A stretch of DNA of 64,000 nt from Deltaproteobacteria bacterium RIFCSPHIGHO2_01_FULL_43_49 (GCA_001798075.1 MGRG01000014.1:124001-188000); one strand, 5' to 3'. Counted from the first letter of the stretch, positions 18,581 through 27,868 are shown. Notes: a model not told the origin generated them from the letters alone. Numbers and translations are program-made.

Positions 18581-19764
18581 TTGAGGATGTCCCCTACCAC
18601 ATAAAGAGATCCGGTGGCAACAGCCAAGTCGGAGGGAGTCATTTGAGAGACAAGTGTTTTCAAGGCCTTAGCAGGACTTTCTTCAAAAACCTCAACCGGT
18701 TTGCCAAATTCTTTTAGATGGTTTGCAAGTTCTTGAGCTGGCAGTCCTCTTTCAGAGGGTGGAGTGACACAGACAAAGCGCTTTGCAACAGGCGCGAGGG
18801 GAGCAAACATTTCTACCCAATTTTTATCTTTCAGGGCACCGACCAGAAAGTTAATTTTTCTTTCAGGATACGTTGCGACTAAATATTGTGCCAAACTTTC
18901 CAGGGCCGCTATATTGTGAGCCCCATCCAAAAGAATGGTCGGTTTTTCACAGATTGTTTGCAGTCTTCCTTCCCACTCGGTTTTTGCCAACGCGTTTGGG
19001 GCAATCGATTCAACCAGGTCTTCGATCAGTAAAACTTTGGCGGCCTCCAAGGCACAGGCTGCATTTGTTTTTTGATACTCCCCTTTCAAATTTAATGGAA
19101 AGTCGATGGTTTCGGGATCGGCCCACTTGAGTTCGACACCCAGTTTTTGACACGATTCTTCAATGACCAAAGCGGCCTCTTCAACTTGCGGGGCGCTGAC
19201 CACCGTCATTTCTGGTTTTACGATGCCACATTTTTCCAACGCAATCTTTGTGACGGAGTCGCCGAGATAGATTTGATGGTCCAGTGTGATGGGGGTGAGA
19301 ATCGCCACCTGGGGCTTTAAAATATTGGTAGCGTCGAGGCGACCGCCTAAGCCTGTTTCCACAATCGCAATATCGATTCCCATTTTTGAAAAATATTCAA
19401 AACCAACGAGTGTGGTCATTTCAAAATAACTTAAGTATTCTTCTTCGGGGAGCAACGCCCTTATGTTTTTAATGAGTTCTGTCAACGCTTCCCAAGAAAT
19501 ATTTTCCCGATTGATTTGAATCCGTTCGCGGACATCAACAAGATGGGGTGAGGTGATCAAACCGGTTTTATAACCGGCCGCCTGTAAAATAGAGCTTAGA
19601 AAAGCGGCTGTTGACCCTTTTCCATTTGTCCCCGCAATATGAACGCTTGCATAGGTTTCCTGCGGGTTGTTGAAAAGCAAGCAGGCTTCCCGCATGGCTT
19701 CGAGATTCAATCGAAAATCTTTTCGGATCAGCCTTTCAAGATAATGGATCGTTTCGTGTTCCAT
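18559..19764 (-). CDS. folC: Folylpolyglutamate / dihydrofolate synthase
   Basis: Mur-ligase-like enzyme of 401 residues that adds glutamate to folates and, in the bifunctional form, to dihydropteroate. The P-loop is HIAGTNGKGSTAAFLSSIL (about 43-61), followed by GLITSPHLVDVRERI, the VETGLGGRLDATN segment and the C-terminal domain beginning near LLDGAHN. The length and ITSPHL motif fit the bifunctional FolC group; which activities remain cannot be decided from sequence. First gene of the folC-hemB-polA-yyaL series; structured element E3 lies directly upstream. Confidence 0.94.
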   Translation of the reverse strand: MEHETIHYLERLIRKDFRLNLEAMREACLLFNNPQETYASVHIAGTNGKGSTAAFLSSILQAAGYKTGLITSPHLVDVRERIQINRENISWEALTELIKNIRALLPEEEYLSYFEMTTLVGFEYFSKMGIDIAIVETGLGGRLDATNILKPQVAILTPITLDHQIYLGDSVTKIALEKCGIVKPEMTVVSAPQVEEAALVIEESCQKLGVELKWADPETIDFPLNLKGEYQKTNAACALEAAKVLLIEDLVESIAPNALAKTEWEGRLQTICEKPTILLDGAHNIAALESLAQYLVATYPERKINFLVGALKDKNWVEMFAPLAPVAKRFVCVTPPSERGLPAQELANHLKEFGKPVEVFEESPAKALKTLVSQMTPSDLAVATGSLYVVGDILKCFPKPV

Positions 19765-19783
19765 ATGGCTATCGTTAAGTGGC

Positions 19784-19862
19784 GGGTGGCCCGGAGTGTT
19801 TGTCGTGGGGTTTAGTTAGGGGCCCCCACGAAAACACGGAGGGACAGGACCCGCCACTTAAC
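19784..19862 (+). repeat. Structured element E3, canonical core
   Basis: Arms GTTAAGTGGCGGGT and ACCCGCCACTTAAC are perfectly complementary. Then come the internal loop GG opposite ACAGG, a CCC/GGG stem, a GGA opposite GGA loop, the stem GTGTTT/AAACAC with one bulged G, TCGTGGGG/CCCCACGA and a loop with TTTAGTTAGGGG. The last arm base is part of the stop codon of the phosphatase gene at 19862. The strand given is the one that reads GGGTGG first. Confidence 0.85.
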
Positions 19863-21097
19863 TATTTTACCTTTAAAACAACCAAGGTGGTGTCGTCTTG
19901 GCCGGCGTCAGTATGGATGAAGTGGCGCCACGATTTCAAGAGATAATCAAGGGCGGCTTGAGCGCTCATGGAAGCACACTCCTGCGCCACTTCAAGAAGC
20001 CGTTTGCTTCCAAATCGCCTTCCTTCGGGTGAGGCGGCCTCGGTCAATCCATCGGTGTATAAAATAAGCATATCTTCCGATTCTAATTGGCAAGTCTTTT
20101 CGTGAAAGTTCAAGTTTTCTTCAATGCCTAAAAGAGAATCTTGTGTCATGAGCCATTCGGCGGTTTTCTTTTTAGCCCGCCACAGTAAAGGAGGATTTTG
20201 CCCCGCATTCGTAAACAGGAGGGTTTTTGTTTTTAGTTGATAAGAGGCGTAAAAAAACGAAATAAACTGTTCGGATTGGAGAAGATCGCTAAAAAGAACT
20301 TGATTGATTGCTTGAACTATTTTGGCCGGTGATTCTCTTTTTTGAATTTCTAGTTTTAGGCAAGAGCGAAAAGCGCTAGCCAACAGAGCACCGCCGACAC
20401 TGTGTCCGGAAACATCGGCAATCGCCAAGGCCAGACAATTTTCCGGCAACACCAAAAAGTCATAATAATCGGCCCCCACTCGGCTTGCCGGAATTAATTG
20501 TCCAGCCAGTTCCACCCCTTCTATTTTTGGAGGTTTTTGTGGGAGTAATCGTTGTTGGATGTCACGGGCTACTTCTAATTCAAGTTGCGCTTGCTCAGCG
20601 CTTTTGAGTTGTTCTGCCAGATCACAAAGATGCATGTAGGAGGCGACTTGGTTGGATAAAGTAGATAATAATTTTAAATCTTCTTGAGTGAACGGTTCCC
20701 CCGATTTTTTATCGGTGAGATTAATTACCCCCACTGGGACCTGCCCCATTTTCATCGGAAAGGAGGTAACAGGCGAGATCATGAAAGAGTGTGTTTTGTA
20801 ACGAGGGCTCCCTTTTAAGTTTTTGATTAAGATCGACTTTCCTTCTTGAAAAACCCTGCCACTTTGTCCTTCCCCCACCGGTATTTCAACACTCTTCCAG
20901 ACTTCCGGTTCAATTCCCCTTGCCGCCACAATCTTGAGCATTCGGGATTTGGGGTCATAACGCATGATGGAGGCTCGTTCGACACCCATGGTATTTACAA
21001 TTTCGTCTAAAATAATATCGTAGACTTCCGCGAGGCTTGCTGCCTGCGTGATGACCCTCGAGAGTCTATGAAAAATTTCTAAAGGTTCTTTAGCCAT
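19862..21097 (-). CDS. GAF-PP2C serine phosphatase (RsbU/SpoIIE type)
   Basis: A 411-residue cytoplasmic protein: GAF domain (about 10-160; IVNTMGVERASIMRYD), a short coiled linker, and an RsbU/SpoIIE-type PP2C phosphatase (about 185-411) with VGADYYDF, IADVSGHSVGGALLAS, LYTDGLTEA and GQDDTTLVVLK, holding the metal-binding Asp residues. Such phosphatases dephosphorylate STAS anti-anti-sigma proteins. The STAS gene and an RsbW-like kinase gene lie immediately upstream in the same operon. The ATG at 21097 is preferred to an upstream TTG. It overlaps the kinase gene by 8 bp. The signal bound by the GAF domain is unknown. Confidence 0.9.
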   Translation of the reverse strand: MAKEPLEIFHRLSRVITQAASLAEVYDIILDEIVNTMGVERASIMRYDPKSRMLKIVAARGIEPEVWKSVEIPVGEGQSGRVFQEGKSILIKNLKGSPRYKTHSFMISPVTSFPMKMGQVPVGVINLTDKKSGEPFTQEDLKLLSTLSNQVASYMHLCDLAEQLKSAEQAQLELEVARDIQQRLLPQKPPKIEGVELAGQLIPASRVGADYYDFLVLPENCLALAIADVSGHSVGGALLASAFRSCLKLEIQKRESPAKIVQAINQVLFSDLLQSEQFISFFYASYQLKTKTLLFTNAGQNPPLLWRAKKKTAEWLMTQDSLLGIEENLNFHEKTCQLESEDMLILYTDGLTEAASPEGRRFGSKRLLEVAQECASMSAQAALDYLLKSWRHFIHTDAGQDDTTLVVLKVK

Positions 21098-21482
21098 GAT
21101 GAATTTGTGCCTCAAAAATATGCAAATCTTTTTTGCGATGATTAGTCATGCGGTCCGCCTTTGCCCGAATCAAGGTAAGACCGCGCCCATGTGTTTGCCA
21201 TTTGTTTTTTTGTTCTTTTAAAGCTTGGAGGTTAAAGCCCTTTCCGCTGTCGACTATGCGAATGGCAGTTTTTTTAGAGTGGAAGTGTAAGTCGATATCG
21301 ATCCATTTTTCTTTTTTGCCCTTATGTCCATGGATGACCGCATTGCTAAAGGCTTCCACTAATATTTGTGTCAGATCAAACGCGTTGTCTATTTTGAACG
21401 CTTTGAAAATTTTGGTTAGAAAAATGAGATACTGAAAATCGCTTAAAGTTTGGAACTTCAATCTAAAGTTTTTTCTTTTCAT
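21090..21482 (-). CDS. RsbW-like anti-sigma / serine kinase
   Basis: A 130-residue HATPase_c domain protein of the RsbW/SpoIIAB family. The N box is EAFSNAVIHGH, the G1 box DSGKGF and the G2 box HGRGLTLI, all expected for ATP binding. In partner switching such a protein phosphorylates a STAS antagonist on serine and sequesters a sigma factor or other target. No cognate sigma factor gene is adjacent; RpoH at 1725 is 18 kb away and normally not regulated in this way. It overlaps both neighbours (STAS by 4 bp, phosphatase by 8 bp). Confidence 0.87.
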   Translation of the reverse strand: MKRKNFRLKFQTLSDFQYLIFLTKIFKAFKIDNAFDLTQILVEAFSNAVIHGHKGKKEKWIDIDLHFHSKKTAIRIVDSGKGFNLQALKEQKNKWQTHGRGLTLIRAKADRMTNHRKKDLHIFEAQIHHG

Positions 21483-21814
21483 GAAAATCGCTCAACGGCT
21501 GTTTTTAAATCATTTGAAATCTCGAAGAGATGATGTAGCCGCGTGATTTCAAAAACACTGCGAACCTCTTGGTTTAAGCCAGAGACTTTGAGATCCCCTT
21601 TTTGGGTTCTGACCCTTCTCAAAAGTGAAATCATGGCACCGAGCCCCATACTGTCGACAAAATCGAGGTGAGAACAGTCAAGAACGATGCGGTGGCATCC
21701 TTCTTCAACCAATTTGTAAGCAGTCTTTTTGAAAGAGGCAACCGAATCGGCATCCAGGTTTCCTTTGACGTGTAAGATTGTCACCCCATCCGCTTTTTTC
21801 GTCTCAATTTGCAT
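21479..21814 (-). CDS. STAS-domain anti-anti-sigma factor (RsbV/SpoIIAA type)
   Basis: A 111-residue single STAS domain. The phosphorylatable serine lies in LDFVDSMGLGAMI, and LHVKGNLDADSVASF starts the domain in the usual way. I start at the ATG at 21814, which has AAGGAGGGG just upstream; a longer frame would run into element E4. As first gene of the three-gene partner-switch operon it would bind the RsbW-like kinase when dephosphorylated by the GAF-PP2C protein. E4 and E5 separate it from the sigma-54 regulator upstream. Confidence 0.88.
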   Translation of the reverse strand: MQIETKKADGVTILHVKGNLDADSVASFKKTAYKLVEEGCHRIVLDCSHLDFVDSMGLGAMISLLRRVRTQKGDLKVSGLNQEVRSVFEITRLHHLFEISNDLKTAVERFS

Positions 21815-21829
21815 AACCCCTCCTTGGCG

Positions 21830-21920
21830 TTGGAGCAAACGGGTCCTGTCCCTCCGTGTTTTCGTGGGGGCCCCTAACTAAACCCCACGACAAACACTCC
21901 GGGCCACCCCTTTGCTCCAA
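21830..21920 (-). repeat. Structured element E4, canonical core
   Basis: Outer arms TTGGAGCAAA and TTTGCTCCAA pair perfectly; after one G-G mismatch the GGGT/ACCC pair and the shared core follow, read on the minus strand: GG opposite ACAGG, CCC/GGG, GTGTTT/AAACAC, TCGTGGGG/CCCCACGA and the TTTAGTTAGGGG loop. Its core is nearly identical to E3, while the arms are unrelated. It lies 8 bp upstream of the Shine-Dalgarno region of the STAS gene and could affect its expression. Confidence 0.85.
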
Positions 21921-21947
21921 AACCCCTCCGCTCCAATCATTTTGTTT

Positions 21948-22165
21948 TGGAAATCGCGCAAGGGTGGGAGTGGGGGTGGGCAAAACATCTGTGCGGGAAC
22001 GAGGGCGTATTGAGTCAACAAAAATCATATTCGTTTCTGCAGATAGAGCTGACGGCAGGCAAGATACTATCTGCATCCTTTGAAACGAAATGATTTTTTT
22101 GACGAGATAGCCCGAAGTGGAGCACGGTTTTGAACATCCCCACTCCTGACCGAAAGCGATTTCCA
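21948..22165. repeat. Long imperfect hairpin element E5
   Basis: A 218-bp structure directly after the sigma-54 regulator gene. The outer arms TGGAAATCGC/GCGATTTCCA and a second block GGAGTGGGG/CCCCACTCC are separated by an internal loop. The centre contains a third, long match: GTCAAC plus AAAATCAT.TTCGTTTC on the left with GAAACGAAATGATTTT and TTGAC on the right, closed by TGCAGATAG/CTATCTGCA. It does not share the E3 core. With E4 it accounts for nearly all of the gap 21815-22173. No convincing gene lies in it. Confidence 0.75.
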
Positions 22166-22173
22166 CAATTTTT

Positions 22174-23577
22174 TTATGCCCTAATTCCATATTGTTTAAT
22201 TTTGCGATACAATGTCGCCTGTCCAATTTTCAAACATCTTGCCGCCTGGGCAACATTGCCCGTGCAGGCCTTCAATGCCGCTTCGATGGCGTAGCGCTCC
22301 ACCAAGGTTAACGGTAAAACCTTGCCTTGTTCCGGCTTTTCTGTTGCTGGCATCGGTGGTGCTGTCACAGGAGCTGTTGTTGAAGGTTGCTGCAATATTT
22401 GTGGCAAGTATTGTCGTTTAATTTTTGTGTCATTGTGTAACACGACAGCCCGTTCAATTGCATTTTCTAGCTCTCGAATGTTTCCTGGCCAATCGTAGGC
22501 AACCAACGCCTCCATAGCATCCGGCATAAAATCCAAAAAAATCTTTTCATTTTTATGAGAATATTTTTCGAGAAAGTGTTTGGCTAAAAGTGGGATATCT
22601 TCTTTTCTTTCTCGGAGTGGTGGAAGTTGAATGGCCACCACGTTGAGCCGATAATAGAGATCTTCACGAAATTTATTTTGACTGACGGCTTGAGCAAGGT
22701 CGCGGTTTGTTGCCGCAATGATGCGAACATCGACTTTAATCGATTCGTTTCCGCCAACCCGCATGAATTGTCTCTCCTGCAAGAAGCGAAGCAGTTTTAC
22801 CTGCAATGAAGGATCCATTTCACTGATTTCATCCAAGAAAATGGTCCCACCATCGGCCCTTTCGCAGCAACCGATGTAGCGCCGATCTGCACCTGTGTAA
22901 GCCCCTCTTTCATGCCCAAAGAGTTCGTTTTCCAAAAGCTCTCTAGGAATCGCTCCACAATTAATATCGATGAAACGTCTTCCACTTCTGGGACTTAAGC
23001 GGTGGGTTGCTTTAGCGACGAGTTCTTTGCCTGTACCCGATTCCCCCAGGATTAAAACCGTTGAATTGGTCTTGGCAACATTTTGAATCGTTTGAAACAT
23101 GCTTTGTATGCTAGGGGATGTTCCAATCATCTCATCGAGTTTTGTGGTGAGCCCCAATTGATTTTCGAGGAGAAAGACCCGCTTGGTTAGTTTGTAGAGT
23201 CGCATGGCGTTTGCAATCGACATTTGGAGTCTCGCCCCATCGATTGGAAAATGGAAGTATTCATAAACACCCATTTTCATAAGGCGTACTACCTCCGGGA
23301 CCTCTTTGGAATGGCTCACGACAATCACTGGAAGGTTGTCATCATATTGTTTGATCCCTTCGAGGATGCTCCCGTCCAATTTTTTGGGATCTTCCACCAA
23401 GAGCATGACACACTCCGGTGACTCGACAGGGAGTTTGTTGCTCATTGACTCCAGCGACGTCGACCGAATGTCCATCTTAAGACCGCTTAAGGATTTGCGT
23501 AAACTGGAGGCGAGTGCTTTGTTTTCGGCCGCAATGATCAAGACACTGTTATTATTTTTTGTGAGTGTTGTTCGCAT
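22174..23577 (-). CDS. Sigma-54 activator with degenerate receiver
   Basis: A 467-residue bacterial enhancer-binding protein. The AAA+ domain (about 150-385) has Walker A GESGTGKE, the sigma-54 contact loop GAYTGA and a Walker B in GGTIFLDEI; a Fis-type helix-turn-helix ends the protein (AARCLKIGQATLYRKIKQY). The N-terminal domain (about 10-130) has a receiver-like layout, but the phospho-acceptor position is V61 (LLVEDPKKLDG), the terminal Lys is F110 (HFPID) and the acidic pair is missing, so it is unlikely to be phosphorylated. Control may come through another ligand or protein. It overlaps the next activator by 26 bp. Confidence 0.9.
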   Translation of the reverse strand: MRTTLTKNNNSVLIIAAENKALASSLRKSLSGLKMDIRSTSLESMSNKLPVESPECVMLLVEDPKKLDGSILEGIKQYDDNLPVIVVSHSKEVPEVVRLMKMGVYEYFHFPIDGARLQMSIANAMRLYKLTKRVFLLENQLGLTTKLDEMIGTSPSIQSMFQTIQNVAKTNSTVLILGESGTGKELVAKATHRLSPRSGRRFIDINCGAIPRELLENELFGHERGAYTGADRRYIGCCERADGGTIFLDEISEMDPSLQVKLLRFLQERQFMRVGGNESIKVDVRIIAATNRDLAQAVSQNKFREDLYYRLNVVAIQLPPLRERKEDIPLLAKHFLEKYSHKNEKIFLDFMPDAMEALVAYDWPGNIRELENAIERAVVLHNDTKIKRQYLPQILQQPSTTAPVTAPPMPATEKPEQGKVLPLTLVERYAIEAALKACTGNVAQAARCLKIGQATLYRKIKQYGIRA

Positions 23578-24985
23578 TATGCTTATATTCGGCTATGTCT
23601 ATGCTGTATCGTTTAACGATTTTTTTAAAGTTGGAGCGATCCATACCGGCCCGGTCCGAAGCGATCGAAATATTTCCCGAGGTCTGTTTGAGTAAGCTCG
23701 CAAGATAGGTCCGATTAAAAGAGGCCAAGGCCCTATCTTTTGCCTCTTGATAAGGATATTGCGTCAGGTCTTTCCCTCCCAGCTCTTCCGTTAGATAGAA
23801 CGATTCTCCTAGAATGTGTGATGGAAGATCTTTCGCATGGATGGTGTCACCCACGACCAACACTGCGGCCCTTTCAATAACATTTTCTAACTCCCGCACA
23901 TTGCCAACCCAATTGTAGTTTTGAAGGGTCTGCAAGACATCGACAGAAATTTTATCAACCTTTTTGCTCAACCGTTTGTTGTGTTTTTGTAAAAAGTAAT
24001 AGGCCAAAAGGGAAATATCTTCGGCCCTCTCTCTTAACGGAGGGAGCGTAATGTTAATGACATTGAGACGATAATAAAGATCTTCACGGAAACGCCCCTC
24101 TTTGGTCAATTGTGTCAGATCTTTGTTCGTCGCGGCCAAAATGCGCACATCAACTTTGCGTGGCTGATTGACTCCAACGCCTCTGACCTCTCCTTCTTGA
24201 AGCACACGGAGTATTTTGACCTGAAGCGAAGAAGGAAGTTCTCCGATTTCGTCCAAGAAGATGGTTCCTGTGTCGGCTTCTTCAAAAAGTCCTTTTTTGT
24301 CAGCCACCGCACCGGTAAAAGAGCCTTTTTTGTGTCCGAAAAGTTCCGATTCCAAAAGTTGTTCTGGGATCGCGGCACAATTGATCACCACAAACGGTTT
24401 CCCTTTTCTGTTAGAGCGATGGTGAACGGCACTGGCGACCAATTCTTTGCCGGTTCCCGATTCTCCGGTGATTAAAATCGTGGAGCTAGTAGGCGCAATG
24501 CTTTCAATGAGACGATAGACCTCCTGCATTTTGGGGCTCTTGCCCACAATATCTTCAAATTCATATTGATCCTGCGAGTTTCTTTCCAGTTGCTTGATTT
24601 TGTGAACCAGTTGGTAGCGTTCTCTGGCTTTTTCTACGAGGGAAGCGACTTTCCGGATATCATCGAACGGTTTCGTTAAATAATCATAAGCCCCCATTTT
24701 GATCGCCTGGACGGCTGTTTCCACCGCTCCAACACCGGTCATCATGATGACTTCTGTCAGGAAATGGTTTGCTTTGAGATATTCCAACAGTTGCATTCCG
24801 CTGAAACCGGGTAATTTGATATCAACCAAAGCGACTTCAAAGACTTCCCGGTTGAGAATTTCGATGGCATCGACGCCATTTTTTGCTAAACGATAGGCCC
24901 AATTGTTTTCTTTAGCCAGACGCTCCAACACCTTGCCCATCGATTCGTCGTCTTCGACAATCAATAATTCCAGACTTTTATACAT
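23552..24985 (-). CDS. NtrC-family sigma-54 response regulator
   Basis: A 477-residue activator with an intact receiver (about 1-125; EDDE, phospho-acceptor D55 in VDIKLPG, TKPF), AAA+ domain (about 145-380; GESGTGKE, contact loop GSFTGA, GTIFLDEIGELP) and a Fis-like helix-turn-helix at about 435-465 (SIASDRAGMDRSNFKKIVKRY). It should activate sigma-54 promoters when phosphorylated. The neighbouring PAS kinase at 26411 and the activator at 25001 lie just upstream on the same strand, so the three may share signals. Its target genes are not evident; I did not find a clear -24/-12 promoter next to it. Confidence 0.93.
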   Translation of the reverse strand: MYKSLELLIVEDDESMGKVLERLAKENNWAYRLAKNGVDAIEILNREVFEVALVDIKLPGFSGMQLLEYLKANHFLTEVIMMTGVGAVETAVQAIKMGAYDYLTKPFDDIRKVASLVEKARERYQLVHKIKQLERNSQDQYEFEDIVGKSPKMQEVYRLIESIAPTSSTILITGESGTGKELVASAVHHRSNRKGKPFVVINCAAIPEQLLESELFGHKKGSFTGAVADKKGLFEEADTGTIFLDEIGELPSSLQVKILRVLQEGEVRGVGVNQPRKVDVRILAATNKDLTQLTKEGRFREDLYYRLNVINITLPPLRERAEDISLLAYYFLQKHNKRLSKKVDKISVDVLQTLQNYNWVGNVRELENVIERAAVLVVGDTIHAKDLPSHILGESFYLTEELGGKDLTQYPYQEAKDRALASFNRTYLASLLKQTSGNISIASDRAGMDRSNFKKIVKRYSIDIAEYKHNANNTHKK

Positions 24986-25000
24986 AATGGATCTCCTCTT

Positions 25001-26395
25001 TTAATTTTCATGTTTGGCAATGACCTTTTCCAACCCCTTTTTTTTGATTTTTTCCACCAAGGTTGTCCGGTTGAGTTTCAACAATGTTGCCGCTTTATTT
25101 TTGTTCCAACCTGTTTTTTGCAGCGCTTTGAGAATGAGCTCATTTTCAAAAGCAGAGAGGGCATGCCTTAAGGAAAGTCCCGTATCGGGAATGTTGACTT
25201 GAGTATTGCCTTTATGCGCCGTTTTGTAGCCCCGAATTTTTTCCGGAAGGTCCTTCTCCTCAATCTCCCCCTTTGATTTCAAAATCACCAAACTCTCCAT
25301 TAAATTTTCTAATTCACGTATGTTACCTGGCCATGGGTAATGAGAAAAAATCTGTCTTGCTTTGTCCGAAACACCGCTCACCTCTTTGTTACTTTCCTTA
25401 TTATATTTCTGGATGAAGTGCGAACTCAGCAACGGGATGTCTTCCATGCGTTCTCTCAATGCAGGAACCTGAATTGGGATGACGTGTAATCGATAATAAA
25501 GGTCTTCTCGAAAGCGTCCTTTCTTCACCGCTTCCTCCAGATTTTGATTGGTAGCGGCAAGGATCCTGACATCCACTTCTTCTGTTTGGGTCGAGCCGAC
25601 CGGTTCATATTTTCTCTCCTGCAAGACTCGCAATAGCTTGACCTGTAGTTTGGGACTCATGTCCCCTATTTCATCTAAAAAAATAGTTCCCCCATTGGCT
25701 GCTTTGAAACGACCTTCCTTGGTGGCGATGGCTCCCGTGAAAGAGCCCTTCATATGTCCAAAAAGTTCCGTTTCCAAAAGCTCTTCTGGAATGGCCGCGC
25801 AGTTAACAGTGACCAACGGTTTGTCTTTGCGTCTGCTATTGTAGTGAATAGCTTTGGCGATCAGCTCTTTTCCAGTTCCACTTTCTCCTAAGATTAAAAT
25901 CGTGCTGTCGGTGTCGGCCACTTTTTCGACCAATTCAAAAACAGATTGGATGGCGTCACTTTTACCGATAATACTGTCGAAGCGATATTTCTCGTGTAAT
26001 TGTTTTCTTAAAGCTTTGTTCTCTGATCTTAATTCTTTATGTTCCAGGGCTGTTTTGACAAGCGTTGCGATATCTTCCAGTTCAAAGGGTTTGGTTAAAT
26101 AATGATAAGCGCCTACTTTCATCGCTTCCACCGCGCTGGTGATGGTGCCAAAACCGGTCAAGACAATGGCAACCGTTTCGGGTGCCATGATCTTCATTTG
26201 TCGAATGAAACTAATGCCGTCTAACTTGGGCATCACCAAATCGACCAAAGCAAGGTCGATCGGATTTCTCTCTAAAATTTTTAAACCCTCTTCTCCATCG
26301 CCGGCGGCAAAGACTTTATAGCCCATCTCGCCCAGGAATTTTTCGAGAGCACGACGAATGGTAATTTCATCGTCGACGATCAAAATATGTTGCAT
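25001..26395 (-). CDS. NtrC-family sigma-54 response regulator
   Basis: A 464-residue activator: receiver (about 1-120; VDDE, phospho-acceptor D52 in LVDLVMPKLDG, TKPFE), AAA+ domain (about 140-370; GESGTGKE, GSFTGA, GGTIFLDEIGDMSP) and a C-terminal Fis-type helix-turn-helix (NKAATLLKLNRTTLVEKIKKKG). It starts 15 bp after the PAS kinase gene, the standard layout for a cognate kinase-regulator pair. It is similar to the activator at 23552, so a duplication of the regulator is plausible. Confidence 0.94.
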   Translation of the reverse strand: MQHILIVDDEITIRRALEKFLGEMGYKVFAAGDGEEGLKILERNPIDLALVDLVMPKLDGISFIRQMKIMAPETVAIVLTGFGTITSAVEAMKVGAYHYLTKPFELEDIATLVKTALEHKELRSENKALRKQLHEKYRFDSIIGKSDAIQSVFELVEKVADTDSTILILGESGTGKELIAKAIHYNSRRKDKPLVTVNCAAIPEELLETELFGHMKGSFTGAIATKEGRFKAANGGTIFLDEIGDMSPKLQVKLLRVLQERKYEPVGSTQTEEVDVRILAATNQNLEEAVKKGRFREDLYYRLHVIPIQVPALRERMEDIPLLSSHFIQKYNKESNKEVSGVSDKARQIFSHYPWPGNIRELENLMESLVILKSKGEIEEKDLPEKIRGYKTAHKGNTQVNIPDTGLSLRHALSAFENELILKALQKTGWNKNKAATLLKLNRTTLVEKIKKKGLEKVIAKHEN

Positions 26396-26410
26396 AAACT
26401 CTCCTTAGGT

Positions 26411-27604
26411 TTAAGTTGTGGCAGCCGGGAAACGGATTCTAAAATTAGAACCCTTGCCGACTTCCGAATCGACTTCAATGTGTCCATTATTTTCCTTTAC
26501 GATACGATAGCTAATTGACAAGCCCAGCCCCGTTCCTTTGCCCGGATCTTTTGTCGTAAAAAAAGGCTCAAAAATTCTTGTCTGTATCTCTTTGGGGATT
26601 CCACAACCGGTATCTTTCAATTCCACCACCACTTCTTTGGCTTCCTTATCGAAGAGTGTTTGAATGATCAGTTTGCCGCCATGAGGCATTGCGTGGCAGG
26701 CATTGGTCATGAGATTTAAGAAGACTTGTTGCAAACGGTTGGGGACCGCCATCACTTGTGGCAGATTGGATTCCAAGTTAAAATTGACATCAATGTTGAG
26801 CGATCTAATTTCCATTTGAATGAACGGAATGACTTTTTCAAAAAGGGCATTGACCGAAACCAGACATTTTTCTTTTTCCTTTGAGATTCGTGAGAAATCG
26901 AGAAGCTCTTGGACAATTTTCTTGCAACGTGTCGCAGCCCTTTCAATTTCTAAAAGATCCTCATAGGTTTCCGACTGCTTATCTAATCTTTTGAGCAACA
27001 GTTGGGTGAAGGCCAAAATGCCTCCTAATGGATTGTTGACTTCATGAGCAACACCGCCGGCCAACATGCCAATTGCTGCCATTTTTTCTTGCTGGATGAC
27101 TTCTTGTTTGAGGCGTAATTCTTCGGTGACGTTACGATAATACATGACGGCCGAGGTCAAATCTCCTTTTTCATCAAAGAAGGGATAAGCGTGGGCTTCA
27201 AAATCGTGAGATTTAATTTTGTTCCCCAATAGGGCGAACCGACCCTCTCCCTTTTCAAGGGTTTTAGTTAGGGGGCAATTTTCACACGGTTGGTGACGAC
27301 CTGCAAAGACTTCAAAACATTTTTTGCCGGCAACTCTTGTAATTTCCTCTCCTCCCACTTTGGCAACGGTTAGATTGGCGCGGTCTACATTATAGTTTTT
27401 TGTGACAATCATCACCGGATCGGCGATGGCATCGAAGGTCGATTCCCAGGTATATTTCCCTCGGGAAATGACACCGACCAATTGCTCGAGTTCTTGCAGG
27501 CGTTTAAAAAGGTCTTTGCATAGAATGGTTAGTTCCGGTTTGCTTAAGCGATTTAAGGGAGGTTGCTTCGTCGGTTCTTCTTGACTGAAATGGGGAATAG
27601 CCAC
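26411..27604 (-). CDS. Cytoplasmic PAS histidine kinase
   Basis: A 397-residue kinase without membrane segments: an N-terminal helical region, a PAS domain (about 50-160), HisKA with H187 ([14 protein letters not shown]) and HATPase_c with DTGCGIP and GTGLGLSI. The PAS domain carries a conserved Cys set, KKCFEVF...PCENCPL (C96, C107, C110), a pattern found in PAS domains suspected of metal or redox sensing. First gene of a minus-strand run with three sigma-54 activators. Signal and ligand are not known; the redox idea is inferred only from the cysteines. Confidence 0.92.
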   Translation of the reverse strand: MAIPHFSQEEPTKQPPLNRLSKPELTILCKDLFKRLQELEQLVGVISRGKYTWESTFDAIADPVMIVTKNYNVDRANLTVAKVGGEEITRVAGKKCFEVFAGRHQPCENCPLTKTLEKGEGRFALLGNKIKSHDFEAHAYPFFDEKGDLTSAVMYYRNVTEELRLKQEVIQQEKMAAIGMLAGGVAHEVNNPLGGILAFTQLLLKRLDKQSETYEDLLEIERAATRCKKIVQELLDFSRISKEKEKCLVSVNALFEKVIPFIQMEIRSLNIDVNFNLESNLPQVMAVPNRLQQVFLNLMTNACHAMPHGGKLIIQTLFDKEAKEVVVELKDTGCGIPKEIQTRIFEPFFTTKDPGKGTGLGLSISYRIVKENNGHIEVDSEVGKGSNFRIRFPAATT

Positions 27605-27733
27605 GCACTTAAGGGTATCGGAATTTTGACACCAGGGGAAGTAGATTTTAACCTACTGAAGCTAACTATTTAAAATTACTTATCTATATTATATGTAAAA
27701 AATAACCCTGACGGAATTTTGACACCCCCAATC

Positions 27734-27868
27734 ACTACAAATTCTAATATCTAAATACTAAACAAATCCAAAATTCCAATTCTCTAAATTCCAAACAGTT
27801 TTGAACATTGGGATTTGGGGCATTGGAATTTGTTTAGGATTTCGTATTTCGGATTTAGAATTTGTAGT
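27734..27868. repeat. AT-rich inverted repeat upstream of purM
   Basis: Arms ACTACAAATTCTAA and TTAGAATTTGTAGT match perfectly, with further pairing inside (AACAAATCC and CCAATT with GGAATTTGTT). A partial copy of the same sequence type lies at 42557-42590. The gap 27605-27937 also holds two copies of CGGAATTTTGACACC (27619-27633 and 27712-27726). A promoter for purM must lie here but I cannot place it with confidence. Confidence 0.65.

Noticed and set aside
21804-22226. A 140-codon minus-strand frame spanning E4 and E5
   Set aside because: It runs through two hairpin elements and the 3' part of the sigma-54 activator, has no family resemblance and no ribosome-binding site; noncoding structure explains the region better.
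27618-27726. Repeated CGGAATTTTGACACC as operator sites for purM
   Set aside because: Two copies 93 bp apart, but no dyad symmetry and no known regulator motif; recorded only as a repeat in the purM entry region.
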